In this document: positions 1 to 4,165 of the stretch, piece after piece
Layout of the letters: every line of letters begins with the position of its first letter
Position numbering within the stretch: the stretch's first letter is position 1
Source: JBFWNZ01 sp050250795
GTDB taxonomy: Bacteria; Pseudomonadota; Alphaproteobacteria; UBA8366
NCBI GenBank assembly: GCA_050250795.1
Contig: JBFWNZ010000273.1
Location: 1 to 5,435, forward strand
Length of the DNA: 5,435 nt
Reading direction: 5' to 3'
Made by a program: the position numbers and the translations under genes
Notes under the pieces: model-generated
What the model was told of the DNA's origin: nothing
Seen by the model: only the letters and a program-made list of their open reading frames with translations
The model's database searches: none

Positions 1-6
1 CTCCTC
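1..6 (-). promoter_or_regulatory. Shine-Dalgarno-like GAGGAG for a leftward gene just outside the window
   Basis: Read on the minus strand, the window ends in GAGGAG, a near-perfect anti-16S match. No start codon at suitable spacing is inside the window, so the gene it would serve must begin a few bases beyond position 1. It lies downstream of a candidate leftward promoter at 54-82, which strengthens the case. An alternative is that a minus-strand GTG only about 10 bases from the edge is the start and GAGGAG is already coding (Glu-Glu), but that GTG has no good Shine-Dalgarno sequence of its own. Confidence 0.4.
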
Positions 7-20
7 AGCCACAAATGAAC

Positions 21-52
21 GGCGCCCGGGCGGGACCGGGCGATAGGGCGCC
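21..52. repeat. GC-rich inverted repeat with two competing pairings
   Basis: GGCGCCC (21-27) is the exact reverse complement of GGGCGCC (46-52). Nested and overlapping, CGCCCGG (23-29) is the exact reverse complement of CCGGGCG (36-42), with a 6-base loop. Both pairings use bases 23-27, so they exclude each other. No run of T follows on either strand, so a classical intrinsic terminator is not supported. If the leftward promoter at 54-82 is real, the repeat starts about at its transcript start and lies in its 5' leader. It could also be the decayed end of a gene outside the window. The pairing is seen; the role is unknown. Confidence 0.45.
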
Positions 53-53
53 G

Positions 54-82
54 CTTATAACATGGCGAAAAAAGGCTGTGAA
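54..82 (-). promoter_or_regulatory. Candidate sigma70-type promoter firing leftward
   Basis: On the minus strand there is TTCACA (82-77) as a -35 box, a 17-base spacer and TATAAG (59-54) as a -10 box. Each hexamer matches the consensus at five of six positions and the spacing is ideal. The expected transcript start is near position 47, moving out of the window to the left towards the GAGGAG at 6-1. On the plus strand TATAAC (56-61) also resembles a -10 box, but no -35 is found at a proper distance, so leftward firing is favoured. Confidence 0.5.
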
Positions 83-110
83 GGGGCTTGGCTGGCGCAA
101 AGCGCGGGGG

Positions 111-145
111 TTTACGCCGAAGCGGCACCTTCGCATATTAGGGCC
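111..145 (+). promoter_or_regulatory. def: Weak candidate promoter directly in front of def
   Basis: TTTACG (111-116), a 17-base spacer and CATATT (134-139) each match four of six consensus bases. The expected transcript start falls at or near position 146, which is the A of the def start codon, so the mRNA could be leaderless. The only Shine-Dalgarno-like bases, AGGG (140-143), sit too close to the ATG to work normally, which agrees with this reading. The match is modest and a promoter further upstream is equally possible. Confidence 0.25.
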
Positions 146-694
146 ATGGCCATTTTGAAGATTGCGAAAATGGGGCATCCGGTGCTGATGCATCCGGCGG
201 CTCCCGTCGACGATCCCGCCGCTCCCGAGGTGCGCCGGCTGGTCGCCGACATGATCGAAACGATGGCGGATGCCGATGGCGCGGGTTTGGCCGCGCCGCA
301 GGTGCATGTGCCCCTGCGGATCGTCGTCTTCTACCAACCCCCGGCGGATGACGGACGCCCCGATCCCGCCAGCGCCGCGCCGCTGGTACTGGTCAATCCG
401 GTTGTCGAGCCGTTGACGGACGAGACCGAGACCGATTGGGAGGGCTGTCTTTCGGTGCCGGGGATGGTAGGCGCTGTTCCGCGCTTCACCCGTATCCGCT
501 ACCGCGCCGTGACGCCCGACGGCGGGCGGATCGACCGTACCGTCTCCGGCTTTCACGCCCGCGTGGTCCAGCACGAGTGCGATCACCTCGACGGGATCCT
601 GTATCCGCAGCGGATGGCCGATCTCAGCCTGCTGATGTTCCGCGACCAGATGCGCTATCACCGCGGTGCCGACGAGGCGGAGGTCGAGGAATGA
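146..694 (+). CDS. def: Peptide deformylase
   Basis: Cytoplasmic metalloenzyme that removes the formyl group from the N-terminal formyl-methionine of new proteins. The 182-residue product has all three family signatures in order: GAGLAAPQ (45-52), EGCLSVP (99-105) and QHECDHLDG (142-150). Metal ligands would be Cys101, His143 and His147, with Glu144 as catalytic acid/base; all are present, so it should be active. The ATG at 146 gives the usual N-terminus MAILKIAKMGHPVL; an in-frame ATG at 62 would add 28 residues unlike the family, lacks a ribosome binding site and falls within a promoter-like region. No fmt gene follows, unlike the common def-fmt pair; instead the COQ9-family gene starts within the def stop codon. 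It may therefore be a second deformylase of the genome. The acidic tail (about 174-182) is unremarkable. Confidence 0.95.
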   Translation: MAILKIAKMGHPVLMHPAAPVDDPAAPEVRRLVADMIETMADADGAGLAAPQVHVPLRIVVFYQPPADDGRPDPASAAPLVLVNPVVEPLTDETETDWEGCLSVPGMVGAVPRFTRIRYRAVTPDGGRIDRTVSGFHARVVQHECDHLDGILYPQRMADLSLLMFRDQMRYHRGADEAEVEE

Positions 695-1374
695 GCGGGG
701 CCTCGGAAGCGCCGCGTGGCGACGATCCCATCGGCGTCTTGCGGGACACCGTGCTGAAGGCGGCCTTGCCGCATATTCCATTCGACGGCTGGTCCTGGGC
801 CGCCCTCCGGCGCGGAGCCATGGATGCCGGACTGCCGGCAGCGGACGCCGAGCGCGCCTTTCCCGGGGGCGGCGCGGATGCCATCGACCATCACAATGCA
901 ATGGCCGACCGCCAGATGCTCGGTGCGCTCGCCGCGGCAGAGCCGGACGGGCTGAGGCTGCGCGGGAAGGTGGCGCTGGCGGTTCGTCTGCGCATCGACG
1001 GCGTCTTTGCCGACCGCGATGCGGTGCGACGGGGGATGGCGTTGCTGGCCCTGCCGCAGAATGCGCGGCTTGCCGCCAGGATGCTGTATCGGACGGTCGA
1101 TGCGATCTGGCGAGCCGTCGGCGACACATCGACCGACTGGAACTTCTATTCCAAGCGCGCGCTGCTGGCGGGGGTCTATTCGAGCACGCTTCTCTGCTGG
1201 CTGACCGACGATACCCCGGATCGGCAGACGAGCTGGGCTTTCCTGGATCGCCGCATTGCCGAAGTCATGGCCTTGCCGCGGCTGACCGGGCGGCTGGACG
1301 GGGTCAAGGGGCTCGTCCGGCGGTTCCGGCGTGCGCGGACGCAGGCCCATCTCGGCGCCGGCGGATTGCGCTGA
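691..1374 (+). CDS. COQ9-family protein (ubiquinone biosynthesis accessory)
   Basis: COQ9 proteins are lipid-binding, TetR-like helical proteins that help late ring-modification steps of ubiquinone synthesis; in eukaryotes COQ9 presents substrate to the hydroxylase COQ7. The bacterial family is also known as the rpsU-divergently transcribed protein. The 227-residue product shows the hallmark stretch GDTSTDWNFYSKRALLAGVY (144-163) followed by SSTLLCWLTDD (164-174), preceded by helical segments. The start is set by an ATGA overlap with the def stop (691-694) and a GGAGG at 679-683 seven bases upstream. No signal peptide is seen; the C-terminus is basic (about 206-217), which could favour contact with membrane lipid. 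It is co-transcribed with def. Its stop lies 2 bases from the stop of convergent purK. No rpsU lies beside it inside this window. The family is clear; the exact step in bacteria is less certain. Confidence 0.9.
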   Translation: MSGASEAPRGDDPIGVLRDTVLKAALPHIPFDGWSWAALRRGAMDAGLPAADAERAFPGGGADAIDHHNAMADRQMLGALAAAEPDGLRLRGKVALAVRLRIDGVFADRDAVRRGMALLALPQNARLAARMLYRTVDAIWRAVGDTSTDWNFYSKRALLAGVYSSTLLCWLTDDTPDRQTSWAFLDRRIAEVMALPRLTGRLDGVKGLVRRFRRARTQAHLGAGGLR

Positions 1375-1376
1375 CC

Positions 1377-2492
1377 TCAGGGGCGGCGCGGCGTCAGCAG
1401 GTTGACGTGACCCATCTTGCGGCCGGGACGCACATCGTGCTTGCCATAGAGATGCAGCCGTGCGTTCGGCGCGGTCAGATAGCGTTCCCAGTCGAGAACC
1501 TCGTCGCCGATCAGGTTCTTCATGACGGCGTCGGAATGGCGCTCCGTGGCGCCCAGGGGCAGGCCGCAGACGGCGCGCACCAGTTGCTCGAACTGGCTCA
1601 CGAGGCAGCCGTCCAGAGTCCAGTGTCCGGAGTTGTGCGGCCGCGGTGCAATCTCATTCGCCAGCACCCGGCCGTCCCGCGTCAGGAACATCTCGACAGC
1701 GAGCAGGCCGACCACGTTCAGAGCCTCCGCCGCGCGCCGGGCGAGCCGTTCCGCCTCGGCAGCCGTCTCTGCGGGGATGGGCGCAGGGACGATGGTCGTG
1801 TCGAGGATGTGGTTGGCATGCCGGTTCTCGACCGGGACATAGGATGCGGTCTGTCCGTCGCGGCCATGCGCGACGATCACCGACATCTCCATCGAGAAAT
1901 CGACCCAGCCTTCCAGAATGCAACTGGGGAACCGGCCGCCGCCGGTCGCCGTCATGGCTGCGGAGACGGATTGGAGATCGGTATCCGCCGTAATCTTGAT
2001 CTGGCCTTTGCCGTCGTATCCGCCGCGTGCGGTCTTGAGCACGCAGGGGCGCCCCAGCGCGGCAACGGCCGGAGCGAGATCGGCGGCGGTCGGAACCGGC
2101 CGATACGGTGCCGTCGGCACGCCGTTTCCGTTCAGGAAGGCCTTCTCCAGGATCCGATCCTGCGCGACGGCCAGGACATCGGCGCCGGGATGCACCGCGA
2201 TCCGCGTCGTCAGATGGCGAAGTGCCGTCACGGGCACATTCTCGAATTCCAGGGTCACGACATCGACGGACCGGGCAAAGGCATCGAGCGCCGCCTCGTC
2301 GTCATAGGAGGCGACGGTCGTGCGCTCGACGACCTGCGCGGCCGGGCTGTCGGTCTCGTCGGTCAGAACATGACAGCGGTAGCCCAGTCGCGCGGCCGCA
2401 AGGGCAATCATCCGGCCCAGCTGCCCGCCGCCGAGAATGCCGATGGTTCCGCCGGGTTCCACACGGCGGAACCCCGCTGCTTCGTCACTCAT
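1377..2492 (-). CDS. purK: N5-carboxyaminoimidazole ribonucleotide synthetase
   Basis: Uses ATP and bicarbonate to carboxylate AIR to N5-CAIR in de novo purine synthesis, the substrate for PurE encoded just upstream. The 371-residue product is a complete ATP-grasp enzyme. It has the N-terminal glycine-rich GILGGGQLGRM (18-28), the lysine-containing KTARGGYDGKGQ (153-164), the EMSVIVA strand (202-208), ENRHANHILDTTIVPAPI (222-239) and the metal/phosphate-binding NEIAPRPHNSGHWT (279-292), ending with HLYGKHDVRPGRKMGHVN (347-364). The ATG at 2492 overlaps the last 8 bases of purE and has no clear Shine-Dalgarno sequence, so translation is probably coupled to purE. Longer in-frame starts would add residues unlike the family. 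It ends tail to tail with the COQ9-family gene. Confidence 0.96.
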   Translation of the reverse strand: MSDEAAGFRRVEPGGTIGILGGGQLGRMIALAAARLGYRCHVLTDETDSPAAQVVERTTVASYDDEAALDAFARSVDVVTLEFENVPVTALRHLTTRIAVHPGADVLAVAQDRILEKAFLNGNGVPTAPYRPVPTAADLAPAVAALGRPCVLKTARGGYDGKGQIKITADTDLQSVSAAMTATGGGRFPSCILEGWVDFSMEMSVIVAHGRDGQTASYVPVENRHANHILDTTIVPAPIPAETAAEAERLARRAAEALNVVGLLAVEMFLTRDGRVLANEIAPRPHNSGHWTLDGCLVSQFEQLVRAVCGLPLGATERHSDAVMKNLIGDEVLDWERYLTAPNARLHLYGKHDVRPGRKMGHVNLLTPRRP

Positions 2493-2976
2493 TGGTGGGT
2501 GTTTCGGGCACGGCGTCGGTCTGCCGAAGGCGCCAGCCTCGCACCGCTTCGGCGATGGCGGGATCCTGCAAGCCGACGATCGCGGCGGCCAGTAGTGCCG
2601 CATTCACCGCCCCCGGCCGGCCGATGGCCAGCGTGCCGACGGGAATCCCCGCGGGCATCTGCACGATGGACAGCAGCGAATCCATGCCTTTCAGGCTGGC
2701 GCTTTCCATCGGGACGCCGAGGACCGGCAGCGCCGTCATCGACGCCGTCATGCCGGGGAGATGGGCCGCGCCGCCGGCGCCGGCGATGATGACCTTGAGC
2801 CCCCGAGACTCGGCACCTTCGGCATAGGCGACAAGCCGCCTGGGCGTGCGGTGCGCGGACACGATCTGCGTTTCATGCGCCACGCCCAAGGCCGAGAGCG
2901 TTTCCGCGGCGTGCCGCATGGTGCTCCAGTCGGACTGGGAGCCCATGATGATCCCCACTGCCGGGGTTTCGGCCAT
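2485..2976 (-). CDS. purE: N5-carboxyaminoimidazole ribonucleotide mutase (class I PurE)
   Basis: Converts N5-CAIR to CAIR by moving the carboxyl group, the step after PurK. The 163-residue product is of normal length and has the family motifs GSQSDW (12-17), SAHRTP (40-45) with catalytic-site His42 (equivalent of His45 in E. coli PurE), GAGGAAHLPGM (66-76), LPVLGVP (83-89) and GIPVGTLAIG (110-119). Class I is supported by the PurK partner gene. The start at 2976 is chosen because a strong GAGGAGAGGA lies just upstream (minus strand, 2990-2979) and the protein begins directly with the first strand of the fold; a start at 3033 would add 19 unrelated residues. It is first in a two-gene operon with purK and is divergent from the GGDEF gene, sharing a 144-bp spacer. 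Confidence 0.96.
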   Translation of the reverse strand: MAETPAVGIIMGSQSDWSTMRHAAETLSALGVAHETQIVSAHRTPRRLVAYAEGAESRGLKVIIAGAGGAAHLPGMTASMTALPVLGVPMESASLKGMDSLLSIVQMPAGIPVGTLAIGRPGAVNAALLAAAIVGLQDPAIAEAVRGWRLRQTDAVPETPTNE

Positions 2977-2978
2977 TA

Positions 2979-2990
2979 TCCTCTCCTCGC
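2979..2990 (-). promoter_or_regulatory. purE: Strong ribosome binding site of purE
   Basis: On the minus strand GAGGAGAGGA precedes the ATG at 2976 at close to ideal distance. It decides the purE start against a longer in-frame ATG at 3033 and is the best Shine-Dalgarno match in the window, as expected for the leading gene of a biosynthetic operon. Confidence 0.75.
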
Positions 2991-3015
2991 CGGGGCAATC
3001 CGAGTCGGCCCCCTG

Positions 3016-3043
3016 CTGACAGGTGCGCCGCACGATCTATATG
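3016..3043 (+). promoter_or_regulatory. Candidate sigma70-type promoter for the GGDEF gene
   Basis: CTGACA (3016-3021, five of six consensus bases), a 16-base spacer and TATATG (3038-3043, four of six) point rightward. The transcript would start near 3050 and carry a leader of about 70 bases containing the palindrome at 3090-3108. On the opposite strand, the same AT-rich island gives TATAGA (3041-3036), a possible -10 for purE, but no convincing -35 accompanies it. The island may thus be a shared divergent control region. Confidence 0.4.
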
Positions 3044-3089
3044 GTTTAGGCGTATGGATTAGCGGTTTGCCGGGACGGGGTCAAACGGA

Positions 3090-3108
3090 TGCCCATGCGT
3101 CATGGGCA
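3090..3108. repeat. 19-bp interrupted palindrome in the purE/GGDEF divergent spacer
   Basis: TGCCCATG-CGT-CATGGGCA: two perfect 8-base arms around a 3-base centre. As RNA of the rightward transcript it would form a tight hairpin whose 3' arm overlaps the GGCAGGA (3104-3110) that serves as ribosome binding site for the ATG at 3121. As DNA it has the size and symmetry of a dimeric-repressor operator. It lies 114 bases upstream of purE and 12 bases upstream of the GGDEF start. The symmetry is seen directly; which role, if any, is open. Confidence 0.5.
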
Positions 3109-3120
3109 GGACTGGGTTCG

Positions 3121-3894
3121 ATGGTCGAAGACGTGAAGCCGCTCGCATCGGGCGGCCCGGCGATCCGCCGGTCTCCGACACCGCTCGCAGGCGTGCCGCG
3201 GCCGGAGCGGGACGGTCGGGAGGGCGCGGAGACCCCCGGCGACGAGAATGCGGCGTCGGCCGAGGCAGAGGATGTCGCCCTGCTGCAGGGCGTCGATGAA
3301 CGCGCGTTGCCGCCCGAGGCGCGGTCGGCGTTTCTGGAACTGGTGAGCGAGGTGGCCGATCTACGGCAACATCTGGCGCAGACCCGCGACCGGATCGCCT
3401 ATCTCCAGCATCTGCTCGATCGGGATCCGATGGCGCCTGTCCTGAACCGGCGCGGGCTGGCGCGGGAACTCGCGCATGTCCTGTCGCTGGCCGCACGGCA
3501 CGAAACCGAGAGTACGCTCTGTTATTTCCGGATGGAGGGGCTGGCGGCGATCAATGCCCAGTACGGCCATGCGGTCGGCGATGCCGCCGTCGAACTGTTC
3601 GGGGCGGCGCTCGACGCCGCCATCCGCCCCGGCGATGTGGTCGGCCGGCTGGGCGGTAGCGAGTTCGCTGCCATCCTGGTCGGCTATGCCGTGGAGGAAG
3701 GTCGGGCGCGGGCACGCGAGATCGCTGCGGATGTGGGACGGCGCGTGATCCATTGGGGCGGCCGGCCGATCCATTTCCAGGTTGCCTGGGCGGTTCACCC
3801 GCTGCGGCCCGGGCAGGACGTCGCCACCGCGCTGCGCGAACTGGACCACGATGTGGCCGTCCGTCCGGAACCGGAGGCGACGGCCGGCCGTTAG
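3121..3894 (+). CDS. Degenerate GGDEF-domain protein with intact RxxD I-site
   Basis: GGDEF domains normally make c-di-GMP from two GTP. The 257-residue product has no signal peptide or membrane segment. Residues 1-60 are Pro/Gly/Ala/Glu-rich and probably disordered; about 68-100 forms a charged helix likely to be coiled coil; the DPMAPVLNRRG segment (102-112) corresponds to the DPLTGLLNRRG lead-in of GGDEF domains. The domain runs from about 102 to 245. INAQYGHAVGD (144-154) is well kept, but the signature reads GGSEF (178-182), and the usual first metal-binding Asp (Asp327 of PleD) is Arg137. Thus both side-chain metal ligands (PleD Asp327 and Glu370) are replaced. RPGD (169-172), five residues before GGSEF, is a correctly spaced RxxD inhibitory site. 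A receptor role is inferred, with loss of cyclase activity likely. The start at 3121 rests on GGCAGGA upstream and on the fit to the promoter at 3016; GTG/TTG starts nearby cannot be excluded. Confidence 0.85.
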   Translation: MVEDVKPLASGGPAIRRSPTPLAGVPRPERDGREGAETPGDENAASAEAEDVALLQGVDERALPPEARSAFLELVSEVADLRQHLAQTRDRIAYLQHLLDRDPMAPVLNRRGLARELAHVLSLAARHETESTLCYFRMEGLAAINAQYGHAVGDAAVELFGAALDAAIRPGDVVGRLGGSEFAAILVGYAVEEGRARAREIAADVGRRVIHWGGRPIHFQVAWAVHPLRPGQDVATALRELDHDVAVRPEPEATAGR

Positions 3895-4091
3895 GCAATG
3901 ATGTCGGGGATCAACATGCTTTCGAGCCGCGCCATTTCGTCTTTCAGCAGCAGCTTCCGCTTCTTCAGCCGTTGCAGCTTGATCTGGTCGAAGGGCGGAC
4001 TGGCCGCAATCCGGTCGATCGCATCGTCAAGATCATTATGTTCCATCCGCAACGCCTCGAGACGCTGACGGATGTCCTCCTGGTCCTCCAT
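3891..4091 (-). CDS. DUF465 / YdcH-family small helical protein
   Basis: A 66-residue, highly charged protein of the DUF465 (YdcH) family, which is widespread in proteobacteria and has no firmly established function. The sequence predicts two helices that may pack as an antiparallel coiled-coil hairpin: about 3-30 (RQRLEALRMEHNDLDDAIDR, 8-27) and about 35-60, with the family-typical KLQRLKKRKLLLKDEMARLE (38-57), ending in PDIIA (62-66). The ATG at 4091 gives the normal family length; an upstream in-frame ATG at 4142 would add 17 residues and has no Shine-Dalgarno sequence. Only a weak GC-rich ribosome binding site precedes 4091. Its stop overlaps the stop of the convergent GGDEF gene (shared bases 3892-3893). 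It is divergent from the phosphofructokinase gene. In many alphaproteobacteria a DUF465 gene sits directly next to purE; here the GGDEF gene lies between them. Confidence 0.88.
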   Translation of the reverse strand: MEDQEDIRQRLEALRMEHNDLDDAIDRIAASPPFDQIKLQRLKKRKLLLKDEMARLESMLIPDIIA

Positions 4092-4109
4092 GCTTCTGCT
4101 GCCCGCCTG

Positions 4110-4138
4110 TTGATCATGACCGGCGCATGCTATCAAAT
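4110..4138 (+). promoter_or_regulatory. pfkA: Candidate promoter for the phosphofructokinase gene
   Basis: TTGATC (4110-4115, four of six), a 17-base spacer and TCAAAT (4133-4138, four of six) point rightward; a TATCAA at 4131-4136 is an alternative -10 with a 15-base spacer. Transcription would begin near 4145, leaving about 20 bases before the GTG at 4166. If correct, the in-frame ATG at 4127 lies inside the promoter and cannot be the start. On the other strand TTGATA with TCAACA 17 bases on is a weaker candidate for the DUF465 gene. Confidence 0.35.
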
Positions 4139-4165
4139 TCATCCAATGGCGGCGAGGCGGGCAGG

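Noticed and set aside
21..60. Intrinsic terminator of a gene entering from the left
   Set aside because: The stem is plausible, but no U tract follows on either strand and no coding end is visible in bases 1-20.
62..145. N-terminal extension of peptide deformylase from the ATG at 62
   Set aside because: The 28 extra residues are unlike the family, have no ribosome binding site, and begin within the leftward promoter region; the ATG at 146 gives the standard N-terminus.
5..1129. Long open frame of 374 codons on the minus strand opposite def and COQ9
   Set aside because: It is rich in Arg/Pro/His low-complexity sequence, has no family motif, and lies opposite two clearly recognisable genes; long antisense frames are expected at this GC content.
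666..2789. Open frame of 707 codons on the plus strand
   Set aside because: It crosses the COQ9 gene in another frame and runs antisense through purK and into purE. The composition is Arg/Ala/Gly-rich without domain signatures, so it is a by-product of high GC.
3002..3006. GAGTC, a GANTC site that could be methylated by CcrM in alphaproteobacteria, upstream of purE
   Set aside because: A single 5-base match is not informative without evidence of conservation or of CcrM in this organism.
2977..3120. Possible purine riboswitch ahead of purE
   Set aside because: Apart from the short palindrome I see no three-way junction or conserved purine-aptamer core, and purE has an ordinary strong ribosome binding site close to its start.
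3880..3891. 12-base perfect palindrome ACGGCCGGCCGT at the end of the GGDEF gene, considered as a bidirectional terminator
   Set aside because: It has no loop and no T run on either side, and short GC palindromes are common in this DNA; it codes for part of the C-terminus.
4127..4165. Start of phosphofructokinase at the ATG at 4127
   Set aside because: No Shine-Dalgarno sequence, and it falls between the candidate -35 and -10 boxes; the GTG at 4166 has GAGG at proper spacing and gives the usual first residues.
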